64,000 nt of DNA from Acidomonas methanolica (lineage in GTDB: Bacteria; Pseudomonadota; Alphaproteobacteria; Acetobacterales; Acetobacteraceae): assembly GCF_004346035.1 (NCBI RefSeq), contig NZ_SLZN01000012.1, positions 1-64,000 of the forward strand. Reading direction: 5' to 3'. A program made the translations under genes and the position numbers. Under the pieces are notes generated by a model. It searched no databases and was not told the origin of the DNA. It was given only the letters and a program-made list of their open reading frames with translations. Shown one piece after another: positions 43,525 through 53,106 of this stretch; positions within the stretch are counted from its first letter, which is position 1; each line of letters opens with the position of its first letter.

Positions 43525-44943
43525 ATGGCCACCAATGATGTCGGCGTTATCGATATCTTCCTGAACACTTTCACCTCCACCATCGACAGTGGGTTCGGCC
43601 TGGTGAAGGGCAACGTGATCTCACTGGCCGGAACACTGTCCGTGCTGGATATCGCTTTGGCCGGGTTGTTCTGGGCCTGGGCGGCGGATGAGGACATCAT
43701 CCAGCGTCTGGTGAAGAAGACGCTGTATATCGGGTTCTTCGCCTGGGTCATCAACGATTTCGATGCGCTCTCGAAGATTGTCTTCGACAGCTTCGCGGTC
43801 CTCGGTCTGAAAGTCGGCGGTGGAACGCTGGCACTTTCGGATTTCCTGCGTCCCGGTCGTCTGGCCTCGACCGGTTTCGATGCGGCCCAGCCGCTTCTGG
43901 ACTCTGTCCATAATCTTCTTGGCCCGGTCGCCTTCTTTACGAATTTCATCCAGATCTTCGTGCTCTGCCTGTCCTGGCTGATCGTGCTGGCGGCATTCTT
44001 TATTCTGGCCGTGCAGCTTTTTGTCGCCCTGATCGAATTCAAGCTGACCACGCTGGCAGGCTTCGTGCTGATCCCGTTCGCCCTGTTCAATCGCACCGCC
44101 TTTCTGGCCGAGAAGGTGCTGGGCAATGTTGTCTCGTCGGGTGTGAAGATCATGGTGCTGGCGGTGATCTCTGCCATCGCCTCGGTGCTCTTCAAACAGT
44201 TCACCATCTCCTACGGCAGCGATGTTCCCACGATCGGGCAATCTGTATCGGTGGTGCTGGCTTCGCTCGCGATTGTTGGGCTCTCCATTTTTGGTGGCAG
44301 CATCGCCAATGGGCTGATCTCCGGCGCACCCCAGCTTGGCGCGGGGGCCGCTGTCGGCACTGGGATGGCGGTGGGCGCCATGGGTGCTGCGGCGGTGGCG
44401 GGCGTTGGAGCCGTTGCCTCTGGCGGTGCCGCCGCCATCGGTGCGACCGCTGCTGCTGCGCGGGGAGGGGCCGCGATCGCCGGGGCGGCCACGTCCGCCT
44501 ATTCGGCCGGAGCCGCCGGCGCCTCTGGTGGCGCGGGCAGCATGGCTGCCGGGATCGGAGGCATGGGCCGGGCTGTCGGCGGGAATATCGCGAAAGCCGC
44601 CAAAGGGGCGGCCTCGCGTGCAGGTTCCTCCCTGAAGGGAAGTTACGCCGCCGGCGGACGCTGGGCCGCGCGCGGGATGGGGGGCGACAGTCCAACGGGC
44701 GATGGCGGTGACGGCAGTTCATCCGGTGGTGGTGGTGACCCCACGGGTAGCGGCCCTGCCGGTTCTGGTCCGTCTGGTCCCGATGGCGGTTCCGGTCCGA
44801 CAACCGGCGGCGAGCCACCGCGCTGGGCACGGAGCATGAAGCGCCGCAATGCCGCAGCCCATGCCGCCGAGGCTGCCCATGTTATCCGCTCCGCTGATGG
44901 TGGGGGCGGGGCGGCATCCATCGACCTCTCGGAGAAAGAATGA
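43525..44943 (+). CDS. trbL: TrbL, polytopic channel protein (VirB6 type)
   Basis: 472 residues. Six or so membrane segments lie between residues 28 and 275. The C-terminal 190 residues are a low-complexity tail rich in Gly, Ala and Ser, with a GGDSPTGDGGDGSSSGGG-type run that is expected to be disordered. This plan is the rule for TrbL. It lies between trbJ and trbF, overlapping trbF by 4 bases. Confidence 0.95.
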   Translation: MATNDVGVIDIFLNTFTSTIDSGFGLVKGNVISLAGTLSVLDIALAGLFWAWAADEDIIQRLVKKTLYIGFFAWVINDFDALSKIVFDSFAVLGLKVGGGTLALSDFLRPGRLASTGFDAAQPLLDSVHNLLGPVAFFTNFIQIFVLCLSWLIVLAAFFILAVQLFVALIEFKLTTLAGFVLIPFALFNRTAFLAEKVLGNVVSSGVKIMVLAVISAIASVLFKQFTISYGSDVPTIGQSVSVVLASLAIVGLSIFGGSIANGLISGAPQLGAGAAVGTGMAVGAMGAAAVAGVGAVASGGAAAIGATAAAARGGAAIAGAATSAYSAGAAGASGGAGSMAAGIGGMGRAVGGNIAKAAKGAASRAGSSLKGSYAAGGRWAARGMGGDSPTGDGGDGSSSGGGGDPTGSGPAGSGPSGPDGGSGPTTGGEPPRWARSMKRRNAAAHAAEAAHVIRSADGGGGAASIDLSEKE

Positions 44944-45626
44944 TGTTCCGTCGCTCCACCATACGTTACGGGACCACGCCCGAGCCCGTGACACCCTATC
45001 AGAAAGCAGCACAGATCTGGGATGACCGCATCGGCTCCGCCCGCGTCCAGGCCCGCAACTGGCGGCTGATGGCCTTCAGCTCATTAGTCCTGTCCGCCGG
45101 ACTTGGCGCGGGACTGATCTGGCAATCTATGCGGGGGACCGTTGTGCCCTGGGTCGTGCAGGTCGATCGGCTGGGGCAGGCGCAGGTCGTCGCTCCGGCG
45201 ACAGCGGGTTATACGCCTGCCGACCCGCAGATCGCCTGGTATCTGGCGCAGTTCATTGGCGATGTCCGTGGTCTGTCGTCCGATGCCGTTGTGGTCCGGC
45301 ACAACTGGCTGCGGGCCTATGACTTCACCACCACGTCGGGTGCGGTGGCATTGAACGATTATGCCCGTCTCAACGATCCGTTCTCGCGCATCGGACATGA
45401 ACAGGTGGAGGTGGATATCGCCTCGGTGATCCGCGCCTCGCCCGGCAGTTTCCGTGTTGCCTGGACCGAGCGGCATTACCGCGATGGCGCCTTTACGGGC
45501 ACGGAGCGATGGACAGCCATTGTGTCCATCGTGCTGCGTACGCCGCGTGATGCCGATCATCTCCGTAAAAACCCGCTGGGTATCTACGTGTCCGCCATCA
45601 ACTGGTCGAAGGAGCTTGGTCAATGA
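44940..45626 (+). CDS. trbF: TrbF, VirB8-type inner-membrane protein
   Basis: 228 residues. A cytoplasmic head (TPYQKAAQIWDDRIGSARVQ) is followed by one membrane span (about 41-60) and a periplasmic NTF2-like domain with PWVVQVDRLGQ, VRHNWLRAYDFTT, FRVAWTERHYRDG and NPLGIYVSAINWSKEL. It nucleates assembly of the type IV secretion core. Two ATG codons in a row are possible starts. Overlaps trbL and trbG by 4 bases. Confidence 0.96.
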   Translation: MMFRRSTIRYGTTPEPVTPYQKAAQIWDDRIGSARVQARNWRLMAFSSLVLSAGLGAGLIWQSMRGTVVPWVVQVDRLGQAQVVAPATAGYTPADPQIAWYLAQFIGDVRGLSSDAVVVRHNWLRAYDFTTTSGAVALNDYARLNDPFSRIGHEQVEVDIASVIRASPGSFRVAWTERHYRDGAFTGTERWTAIVSIVLRTPRDADHLRKNPLGIYVSAINWSKELGQ

Positions 45627-46624
45627 TTCGTATGGTCATGCGCGCGTTTCCAGTGGTGCTGCTCGCCCTGTCCGCCTGCGCGGGACAGTATCATCCACCT
45701 GTCATCCGTTATGACGATGCCGCACGCGCAACGAGACTTCCCGATCCACCGAAGCCGGTTCAGGTGGTGGAAGTCCCGAAAATCCTTCCCCTGCCGGGCC
45801 AGCTCAAGCCGCTGCCATCCCGGCGCACGGCCCATCCGGCCCCCGAAATCGTTGATCCGACCGTGCGCGTTACGCAGGCCAATCTGGCCGCCCGCATCCA
45901 GCCCACACGGGCCGGGTTCATCAACGCGGTGCAGGTCTATCCCTACAGTCCGGGCGCTCTCTATCAGGTCTACGCCTCGCCTGGAGAAATCACTGACATC
46001 ATACTCCAGCAGGGTGAAAAGCTGGTGGGCACCGGACCGGTGGCGGCCGGGGATACGGTGCGCTGGATTATCGGTGATACCGAAAGCGGGGCAGGGACGA
46101 CGAAACGCATCCATATTCTGGTCAAGCCCACGCGCCCGGATCTCACCACCAACCTGATCGTCAATACCGACCGACGGACCTATCTGGCGGAGCTGCGCTC
46201 CACGCCCGCGACCTACATGGCGTCGGTATCGTGGAATTACCCCGAGGATGGCCTGATCGCCCTGCATCGGCAGGACAGCGCGGCAGAGGACGAAGCGCCG
46301 GTGGATGCGGGCCTCACTCTCGACGCCCTGAATTTCCGCTACGCCATCCAGCCGGTAAAAGGGGGCACACCACCCTGGCTTCCCAACCGTGCCTTTGATG
46401 ATGGTCACAGGGTCTATATCGCCTTTCCGGCCGGGATCGGGCAGGGCGAACTGCCGCCCCTGTTCGTGCTGGGGGCCGATGGCGGCCCTGAACTGGTCAA
46501 TTATCGGGTTCGGCAGAATTGGATGGTCGTGGATCGGCTATTTGCCGCTGCCGAGCTGCGGCTGGGGGATAAACACTCCGAGCAGCGGGTGCGCATTGTC
46601 CGGACGGATGGCAGGAAGTCATGA
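45623..46624 (+). CDS. trbG: TrbG, VirB9-type outer-membrane lipoprotein
   Basis: 333 residues. The signal peptide ends in a lipobox (LSAC, Cys18 or so). A Pro-rich linker (PKPVQVVEVPKILPLPGQ) is followed by the VirB9 domain: YPYSPGALYQVYASPGEITDIILQQGE, then LDALNFRYAIQ and PFDDG-like AFDDGHRVYIAFP near the end. It forms the outer-membrane ring with TrbI. It overlaps trbI by 4 bases. Confidence 0.96.
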   Translation: MIRMVMRAFPVVLLALSACAGQYHPPVIRYDDAARATRLPDPPKPVQVVEVPKILPLPGQLKPLPSRRTAHPAPEIVDPTVRVTQANLAARIQPTRAGFINAVQVYPYSPGALYQVYASPGEITDIILQQGEKLVGTGPVAAGDTVRWIIGDTESGAGTTKRIHILVKPTRPDLTTNLIVNTDRRTYLAELRSTPATYMASVSWNYPEDGLIALHRQDSAAEDEAPVDAGLTLDALNFRYAIQPVKGGTPPWLPNRAFDDGHRVYIAFPAGIGQGELPPLFVLGADGGPELVNYRVRQNWMVVDRLFAAAELRLGDKHSEQRVRIVRTDGRKS

Positions 46625-47805
46625 GTGGGGAAACCCCGGCAGGCGAGGGTAATCCTGCCGCACCAGCAGCATCCCCGCCGCCCGATCTGCGCCTGCGGGC
46701 GGAACGCCCGCGTGTGGTGCGGCTGTCACGCACCGTGGTCTGGTCATTGGGAGGTGTGGGCATGATCGCGGTGGCGTTCGCTCTGGGCTACGCGCTGGAA
46801 AGCAGCCGTCAGACGGTTCCCCCGGCTGCGTCCCAGGATACGGATGCCCACCCGTCCGCCGATGGTCTGGCAGGGCTGCCGTCCGATTATGTCGGCAAAG
46901 ACGTGCCGAAGCTGGGACCAGCTCTTCCCGGTGATCTGGGGCATACCATCCTGCACGCGCAGGAGCAGGGAAAGACCGTGTCAGGCGGCGATGACCGCCG
47001 TGCGCAACAGGAGATCGAAGCCGCGATCGCCAGCCGCCTGTTCGTGCAGACGGGCACAGGGAAACGGGACCAGGGCGGCGACCAGCCCGCTCCCGCCATG
47101 GCGGCCGCCTCCGGCTCTCAGGGGGCGGCGGTCCCTTCGGCGGACGCACAGACCGCCAACCGGGCGTTTCTGTCAGGCCAGCCAGATCGGCTGACCGTCA
47201 GCCCGGATCGCGTCATGCCGCCCGTCTCGCCCTATGTGCTCCAAGCCGGGACCGTGATCGCCGGCGCGCTGAACACGAAAATCAGTTCCGACCTTCCCGG
47301 CCAGATCGTCGGGCACGTCACCCAGAACGTCTATGACAGTCCGACCGGCCGTTACCTCCTGATCCCGCAGGGCGCCACGCTGTTCGGGGCCTATAACAGC
47401 AGCGTCTCCTTCGGGCAGCAGCGCACGCAGATCATCTGGACACGGCTGATCTTTCCGAACGGCGAGAGCCTCGTCCTGGAAAAGCTGCCGGGCGGCGACG
47501 CGATCGGCCAGTCCGGTCTGTCCGACGAGGTGAATAATCATTGGGGACAGCTTTTCAGGGCCGCGCTCGTGACCACGCTGCTCAGCGTGGGATCAGAGGC
47601 TGGAACCAGCCAGAGCGAGAACAATCTGGCCCAGGCCATCCGCAGCGGTGCCAGCAATGGCTTCTCGATGGTTGGCAATCGCCTGATCGATCGCAGCCTC
47701 AACGTCCAGCCAACGCTCACCGATCGGCCGGGGCTGCCGTTTACGATTCTTGTTGGACACGACCTGTTGCTCAAGCCTTACCAGAATGGAGGACGTCCAC
47801 GATGA
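46621..47805 (+). CDS. trbI: TrbI, VirB10-type energy-coupling scaffold
   Basis: 394 residues. A cytoplasmic Pro/Ala-rich start, one membrane span (about 40-59), a Pro/Gln-rich periplasmic linker and the C-terminal VirB10 barrel: SPYVLQAGTVIAGALNTKIS, VTQNVYDSPTGRYLLIPQGA, LFGAYNSSVSFGQQR and NVQPTLTDRPGLPFTILV. It spans both membranes and links the ATPases to the outer ring. It overlaps the DUF2274 gene by 4 bases. Confidence 0.97.
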   Translation: MSGETPAGEGNPAAPAASPPPDLRLRAERPRVVRLSRTVVWSLGGVGMIAVAFALGYALESSRQTVPPAASQDTDAHPSADGLAGLPSDYVGKDVPKLGPALPGDLGHTILHAQEQGKTVSGGDDRRAQQEIEAAIASRLFVQTGTGKRDQGGDQPAPAMAAASGSQGAAVPSADAQTANRAFLSGQPDRLTVSPDRVMPPVSPYVLQAGTVIAGALNTKISSDLPGQIVGHVTQNVYDSPTGRYLLIPQGATLFGAYNSSVSFGQQRTQIIWTRLIFPNGESLVLEKLPGGDAIGQSGLSDEVNNHWGQLFRAALVTTLLSVGSEAGTSQSENNLAQAIRSGASNGFSMVGNRLIDRSLNVQPTLTDRPGLPFTILVGHDLLLKPYQNGGRPR

Positions 47806-48035
47806 CAGAGTTGAAGATCAGGGAGCTTCCCGACGAGAAACCGGTGAAAATGACTGTGGCGCTACCTCCCGATATTTATCGCGATCTGCTGGCTTATGCA
47901 GCACTTCTGTCCGGTAGTGACGGGGCAACGGATCCGGCCCGGCTGGTCGCGCCCATGCTCCGGCAGTTCATGATGTCGGATAAGGGGTTCGCTAGAGCAC
48001 GGAGAAAGGAAAAAAGTCATCTGTCAGGAAAATAG
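47802..48035 (+). CDS. DUF2274 family protein closing the trb operon
   Basis: 77 residues from ATG 47802. ELKIRELPDEKPVKMTVALPPDIYRDLLAYA and a LVAPMLRQFMMSDKGFARAR end are typical of DUF2274, a small protein found after trbI in these elements. It looks like a short ribbon-helix-helix relative (beta strand, then two helices), so DNA binding is possible but unproven. It converges with a LysR gene with only 2 bases between. Confidence 0.88.
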   Translation: MTELKIRELPDEKPVKMTVALPPDIYRDLLAYAALLSGSDGATDPARLVAPMLRQFMMSDKGFARARRKEKSHLSGK

Positions 48036-48037
48036 TT

Positions 48038-48952
48038 TCATGGTCTGCGGGCTTCGATATATCGGGCGAAGCTCCGGGCGCAGGGATTCTCATTGTCGGG
48101 TCGCCAGACGATTCCGAATTCCAGATGAGAGGAACCGTTTGCGTCACGTATGTCCATGATTGCGACGTCGTGCCCATGCCGATCGCGGATCAGTGGCAAC
48201 CACGAGGCGGGTAGCAGGGCGATGCCTTCGTTGTTCTGGACGAGTGCGACGATCCTGTTGCTGCCGATATCATGGCGTCGGATTTTTGGGCGGATCCCTG
48301 TCTCCCCGAGTTTGCGCTGGATAAGTGCCTCGAAGTCCTGACCCGCGTTGTCGCGTCCGATCAGGAACATCTGATGATTCAGGTCCGTCCAGGAGAGTTC
48401 TTGTCGTGCCGCCAATGGATGACCAGCCGGGAGAGCCGCCACGATGCGGTCGCTCCACAGAGGTGTGACCTGCAAGGCTGGCGCCAGATTGCGGCGCGTG
48501 ACGACGGCGAAATCGATCTGCCCACGCTGGAGCCGTCGCAGCAATCTTTTGCCCGTGCCTTCGGAATATCGAAAGACGATATCAGGATGCGTGGTTCGGA
48601 ACTCTGACGTGAAAGACAGGAGTCTTCCAGGCAGGACGCAGGTCTGGATGCCGATGGCGATCTGCCCGCTCTCGCCTTTACCTGTCCGGCGCGCACGAGC
48701 ATTCATGCCGGCCACATTATCAAGGATCGTGTGGCTCCATCTGATGAATTCAAGACCGAATGTGGTGGGTGTGACACCGGCCGGGGAGCGGAGGAACAAG
48801 GTGACATTCAGTCGCTCCTCAAGGTTATGCAGGCATCGGCTGACGGCCGACTGCCTTGTGTTCAGGAATCGTGCCGCGCCGTGGATACTGCCGTGCTCCG
48901 CGATCGCCCGTACGCACAGCAGTTGCCACAGATCGAATGGTGGCCGTTTCAT
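48038..48952 (-). CDS. LysR-family regulator after the trb operon
   Basis: 304 residues. N-terminal winged HTH: LLCVRAIAEHGSIHGAARFLNTRQSAVSRCLHNLEERLNVTLFLRS, followed by a periplasmic-binding-protein-like effector domain (about 95-300). It is in the same orientation as the efflux operon that ends 46 bases upstream, so read-through transcription is likely. Its target and effector cannot be read from the sequence. LysR genes often stand at this border of Trb-type elements. Confidence 0.93.
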   Translation of the reverse strand: MKRPPFDLWQLLCVRAIAEHGSIHGAARFLNTRQSAVSRCLHNLEERLNVTLFLRSPAGVTPTTFGLEFIRWSHTILDNVAGMNARARRTGKGESGQIAIGIQTCVLPGRLLSFTSEFRTTHPDIVFRYSEGTGKRLLRRLQRGQIDFAVVTRRNLAPALQVTPLWSDRIVAALPAGHPLAARQELSWTDLNHQMFLIGRDNAGQDFEALIQRKLGETGIRPKIRRHDIGSNRIVALVQNNEGIALLPASWLPLIRDRHGHDVAIMDIRDANGSSHLEFGIVWRPDNENPCARSFARYIEARRP

Positions 48953-48998
48953 CCGGAGTTAACTTCGGATGGTGTGAAGAAGTCGCGATGCTGCGTCT

Positions 48999-50417
48999 TC
49001 ATCCGCTGCCTCCCGAAAGGACGGGACGCCAACCACCCCCCAGTGCTTTATAGAGTGCGATGCTGACCAGAACTGTTTCTTGCTGGGTCGTCAATCCCTG
49101 ATCGTGAATTCTGTCCGACGTAATGCCTTGCACAAGATATGGTGCCAGATCGTCCTCTCCATCTCGGTATTGTCGTTGAGCATGCAGGAGCTTTTCCTGG
49201 GCCGCGTGCAATTCGAGGCCTACGGACGAGAGCCGACTTTCGTTATCGCCTATCGTGGCGAGCCGGTCTTCCACATCGCGCAGCGCATTGAGCACGGCCT
49301 GCCGGTAACCCAGCCAGGCCGCGTCACGTTGCAGGCGCGCCGCGTCGATCTGCGCGGTGCGACGCCCTCCGGCGTAGATCGTCTCGCCGGCCGTGACGCC
49401 GAGTTGCCACAGAAGGCTGGCAGTGGTGAATGCCTGATGCAGCGTGCTGGTCGTCACCCCGAAATCCAGTGGGATCGCGACTTTCGGGTACAGGGAGGCG
49501 ACCGCGACCCCGATCTCCGCACTGTCCCGCGCATAGCGGAATGTCGCGGCCTGGATATCCGGCCGGCGCGTCAGCACTTCGGAGGGAAGTGACGGCGGCC
49601 GCGCTGGCGGTAGAGGGATGGAAAGGTCCGCGCGCGGCGTCAACTGCATGGCCTCGGGTGTCGTCGCGGTCAGGATCGCGAGGGCGTTCTTCATCTCCGT
49701 GGCCTGCGCGAGAAGGGGCGGTACAGTCTGTTGGGCGGCGGCGAGATCCGCTTCGGCCTGATCCACATCGGCGTGGCCGCGCGCACCGGCGTGCCACTCA
49801 TGTGTCACGAGATCACGCTGGCGAGCGACAAGGGCGATGCGGTCCTTCGCGACCTGAAGCCGGGCCAGGGCTGCGCACCACGTCACATAATCCGCGCCTA
49901 CCTCCGCAAGCAGGCGCAGGCGCAGCCCGTCGAGTTCGGCTGCCATTTCGGCCTGCGATGCCCGTGCGGCTTCCGTCCGGCGCCGCGTCATCCCGAACAG
50001 GTCCAGTTCCCATGAACCGTCGAACCCGAGAGACCAGTACCGGTAATCTCCCGCACTCGCTCTAGGAGGCCACTGGATCGTCTGCGACTGACGTCTGTTC
50101 TCGGCGATACCGCCAAGGCCGATGACGGGTGACGACGCCGCCGCTTCGATCCGGATCTGGTCGCGCGCGGCCTCGACGCGTTTCTCTGCGGCGGCGAGGT
50201 CATTGTTGCGTGTCAGCGCCTCATGGATGAGGCGGCTCAGTTGCGGGTCGTGGAATCCGGCCCACCAGAGTTCATCCGGAACCGACAGGCTTGGGACGCC
50301 GGGCCGGCCCACCCATTGGGCCGGTCCCTCCGCATGGGGCGCGACATAATCCGGCCCGACGGTGCAGCCGGCGACGACCATGAGCGCAAGGATGGAGGCC
50401 GCACGCGCCATGTTCAT
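48999..50417 (-). CDS. Outer-membrane efflux factor, NodT type lipoprotein
   Basis: 472 residues from ATG 50417; a much longer upstream frame overlaps the MFS gene and has no conserved content. The signal peptide ends in a lipobox (VAGC). The mature protein has the NodT start TVGPDYVAP, the PDELWWAGFHDPQLSRLIHEAL block and duplicated long helices as in TolC-like channels (LVTHEWHAGARGHADVDQAEADLA, and VLTRRPDIQAATF in the repeat). It completes a tripartite pump with the HlyD and MFS proteins. Its start overlaps the MFS stop (ATGA). Confidence 0.93.
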   Translation of the reverse strand: MNMARAASILALMVVAGCTVGPDYVAPHAEGPAQWVGRPGVPSLSVPDELWWAGFHDPQLSRLIHEALTRNNDLAAAEKRVEAARDQIRIEAAASSPVIGLGGIAENRRQSQTIQWPPRASAGDYRYWSLGFDGSWELDLFGMTRRRTEAARASQAEMAAELDGLRLRLLAEVGADYVTWCAALARLQVAKDRIALVARQRDLVTHEWHAGARGHADVDQAEADLAAAQQTVPPLLAQATEMKNALAILTATTPEAMQLTPRADLSIPLPPARPPSLPSEVLTRRPDIQAATFRYARDSAEIGVAVASLYPKVAIPLDFGVTTSTLHQAFTTASLLWQLGVTAGETIYAGGRRTAQIDAARLQRDAAWLGYRQAVLNALRDVEDRLATIGDNESRLSSVGLELHAAQEKLLHAQRQYRDGEDDLAPYLVQGITSDRIHDQGLTTQQETVLVSIALYKALGGGWRPVLSGGSG

Positions 50418-51967
50418 GATCGCTCTCCCGGCCGATCGGCACCGGCCGGGGGCATGCAGGCAGCAATGACACAGGTTGCGGCCAGCATCAGCGCGAGGTC
50501 GGCCAGCAGCGTCGAAAAGCCGATGACGATCGATTGGTGTCGTACGAGTGCGCCGACCACCGATCGCGCACGGTGGTCCAGCAGGACCCGATCTGGCGTC
50601 GTCCAGGGCAGGGCGCCCAAGCCATTCCACGCTGCGAGCGTGCGGTGGTGTGGCTGGAGGCCGGTGCTGGCGAGCAGTTCGCCATAGCGTCCCTCAGCCC
50701 GCAGCCGCAGCCCGGTTGCCGCCCACGCGGTCGCGACGGTGCCGGCAAGGCTGCGCGCCACGTTGAAGATGGCGGCGGCATAAAGCCCCTCACTCGGCAC
50801 CACGTCGCCCACGAACAGCATCAGCAAGGGTAGGAGAATCCACGGCAGGCCGATCCCCTGGAGGATCTGCCCCACGACAAAATTGTCGGGAATCCAGTCG
50901 CTGGTGACGTTGAGGTCGAGCAGGCAGGCCAGTGCGTTCAGTCCGAAGCCCAACACGAGAAAGGTCCGGGCTTCCATCCATCCGTAGCGCAGCGTCACGA
51001 TGCAGGCCGGGTACGCAACGGCCTGCGGCCAGAACGCCGCGTCCAGCACCGGCGCGATCTGCTCTGGTCGGTAACCGGGTATATCGACGAGGAATGCCGG
51101 TACCAGACCACCGGAAAGGACCGATGCGAACTGATAGGGAATGGCGATCAGTGCGCCGAGCAGGGCATTGCGGCGGGTCAGCAATCGCGTCATCAGGATA
51201 GGGTGAACGACCCGGCGTCCCCCGAGCCAGAATGCTCCGAGCAGGAGTGCTGCACCGATGATGACGGCGGACAGGATCAGCGGCGTCTCCGACCAGTGCA
51301 GCCGGTTTCCCTGACTGAGGCCTCCACCAAGCAAAATGGTCCCCATTGAAAACAGCGTGACCACCCGCAGGTCGGCACGCGCGAACAACAGCCAGCGAAT
51401 CCGCTCCCGCCATAGCCCGAGATATCCACAGACGAACGCGACCATTCCCAGCAGGATCGCGATCCAGAAGATCGCCGGCGTTCCCCAGCGTTCGACGAGC
51501 CAGACATCCAGCGATGCGGCGGCCTGCGGCGCCATCGTCGCCGCCGAGGCATAGAGCCCGATCGCCAGCGCGCGCCATGTCGGGGGGAAGGTCCGCAACT
51601 CGGTGATGATGGCGAGCGGAATGATGATTCCGGCGGCGAGCCCCATGCCCGATCGCGCCAGGATCATCACTGTCAAGTCATGCGTCATGGCCGCGATGGC
51701 GGACGAGGTCGCGAATAGCGTGATCGCGAGGAGCATGATCCGGCGCAGAGAGAAGATCACGGCGAGCCAGCATCCCAGGCCGACACCGACCGGCTCGAAG
51801 GCCAGATACCCTGCGGTCAGCCATGATCCTTCATCCGGGCCGATCCCCAGCGTGCCTTCGATATCCGGCAGCGACAGCGCGAAGAACCGCGTCGACATCA
51901 TGACCATCCAGGCCGCGCAGACACCGCAGCTTCCCGTGAGAAGCTGTCCTCGCATCTCGGACGTCAT
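50414..51967 (-). CDS. DHA2-type MFS efflux transporter (EmrB-like, 14 TM)
   Basis: 517 residues with about 14 hydrophobic segments. The motif DEGSWLTAGYLAFEPVG after the first span and ARSGMGLAAGIIIPLAI are close to EmrB/DHA2 family blocks. It exports drugs or toxic organics with proton uptake, working with the HlyD-like adaptor encoded upstream and the NodT channel downstream. Start and stop each overlap the neighbours by 4 bases, a tightly coupled operon. The substrate cannot be told from sequence. Confidence 0.93.
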   Translation of the reverse strand: MTSEMRGQLLTGSCGVCAAWMVMMSTRFFALSLPDIEGTLGIGPDEGSWLTAGYLAFEPVGVGLGCWLAVIFSLRRIMLLAITLFATSSAIAAMTHDLTVMILARSGMGLAAGIIIPLAIITELRTFPPTWRALAIGLYASAATMAPQAAASLDVWLVERWGTPAIFWIAILLGMVAFVCGYLGLWRERIRWLLFARADLRVVTLFSMGTILLGGGLSQGNRLHWSETPLILSAVIIGAALLLGAFWLGGRRVVHPILMTRLLTRRNALLGALIAIPYQFASVLSGGLVPAFLVDIPGYRPEQIAPVLDAAFWPQAVAYPACIVTLRYGWMEARTFLVLGFGLNALACLLDLNVTSDWIPDNFVVGQILQGIGLPWILLPLLMLFVGDVVPSEGLYAAAIFNVARSLAGTVATAWAATGLRLRAEGRYGELLASTGLQPHHRTLAAWNGLGALPWTTPDRVLLDHRARSVVGALVRHQSIVIGFSTLLADLALMLAATCVIAACMPPAGADRPGERS

Positions 51968-53043
51968 GGCGCATCTCTCCGTATGGCGACGAGAGTCCGC
52001 ACCGAGACGTGTGAGGACATACCGGGTCGCAGGAGGTCGATGCCCGCCTGATCCGGCTCGATGACGATCTTGACGGGAAATCTCTGAACGATATGGGTGA
52101 AATTGCCGGTAGCGTTGTCGGGTGGCAGCAGGGCCGTCTCGGCGCCCGACACGGGTCCGATGCTGTCCACATGCCCGCGAAAGGTGGCGCCGGGGAAGGC
52201 ATCGATCGTGATCGACGCGGTCTGTCCGACTTGCATATGTGTCAGCTGCACCTCGCGGAAGTTCGCGACGATCCAGACGTCCGGCAGTGGCGCGACCCGT
52301 GCCACCTGGGTGCCGATACCGACATATTCGCCGACATAGACCATCCGCGCGGTGACCTGACCGGAGACAGGGCTGGCGATCCGCGTGTAGCCGAGGTCGA
52401 TTGCGGCGAGTTCGCGCGCCGATACGGCTGCCGAGACGTCTTCTTGTGCCTGCACGCGTTTGGCGCGCAGCACGTCCTGAGCCCGGCGGGCCGCATCCAC
52501 AAGGGCGGCGTCGCGATCCCGCTGCGCCGACAGACGGGCCAGATCGGCGTCCGCGATTTCGAGGTCGCGATGGGACGTGCTGCCGTCGGTAATGAGATCG
52601 TGCTGACGCCGTCGTTCCAGACGCCGTTGCGCGACATCGGCTTCCGCCATGCGTAATGCGGCTTCCGCCCCCGCGATCTGCGCCGTCTCCATCCCGATTT
52701 GCCGTTGCACGACCTCCAGCGCCGCTCTGGCCGCACCGAGCATGGCGTCCCTTTCGGCGAGATGGGCTCGATAATCATCGTCCTGGATCGTCACGAGGGT
52801 CTGGCTGGCATTGACCCGTGCGTTGTCCGCGACCGGAACCCGCGTGACGTATCCGGCGACGTGGGCGGAGAGCACGACCGTATCCGCATGCACGAAGGCG
52901 TCATTCGTGCTTTCGCAGTGCAGGCAGAGATCGATCGCGTCGCCATGCAGCCTCATCCGGGTCGCGAGGACCGCCCCGGATGCAACAAGGATCAGGCCCA
53001 GCGCCAAGATCCGCCCCCATCCGGCGGGCAGAACATGCTTCAT
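51964..53043 (-). CDS. HlyD/EmrA-family membrane fusion protein
   Basis: 359 residues. One N-terminal membrane segment (10-28) is followed by the first lipoyl half (VVLSAHVAGYVTRVPVADNARVNASQTLVTIQDDDY), a long coiled-coil hairpin (about 90-205), the second half (IASPVSGQVTARMVYVGEYVGIGTQVARV) and a beta-barrel domain. A CLHC pair near residue 40 is unusual. It bridges the MFS pump and the outer-membrane factor. It lies 63 bases downstream of the carboxymuconolactone-decarboxylase-like gene. Confidence 0.94.
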   Translation of the reverse strand: MKHVLPAGWGRILALGLILVASGAVLATRMRLHGDAIDLCLHCESTNDAFVHADTVVLSAHVAGYVTRVPVADNARVNASQTLVTIQDDDYRAHLAERDAMLGAARAALEVVQRQIGMETAQIAGAEAALRMAEADVAQRRLERRRQHDLITDGSTSHRDLEIADADLARLSAQRDRDAALVDAARRAQDVLRAKRVQAQEDVSAAVSARELAAIDLGYTRIASPVSGQVTARMVYVGEYVGIGTQVARVAPLPDVWIVANFREVQLTHMQVGQTASITIDAFPGATFRGHVDSIGPVSGAETALLPPDNATGNFTHIVQRFPVKIVIEPDQAGIDLLRPGMSSHVSVRTLVAIRRDAP

Positions 53044-53106
53044 CAGTCTGAACGGAAGCAGTCGTGCGCGATGCGTGCCGCCCGTGCCGGAAAAGCGGGG
53101 CAGGGC

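Larger units (their letters stand above)
13618..48035. mobile_element. Trb-type integrative/conjugative element (or integrated plasmid) backbone
   Basis: The interval runs from a large serine recombinase gene to the DUF2274 gene that ends the trb operon. In between are a maintenance set (DUF736, XRE, DUF2285, HTH, RepA, DUF2840), a processing set (TraF, transglycosylase, DUF3363 relaxase) and a mating-pore set (TraG, CopG-like, TrbB-C-D-E-J-L-F-G-I). This order is typical of a family of alphaproteobacterial ICEs. The exact ends are not resolved: I found no flanking direct repeat or tRNA. Cargo may extend to 60.2 kb or beyond. ParA and TrbK, often present in such elements, are absent. Confidence 0.8.
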
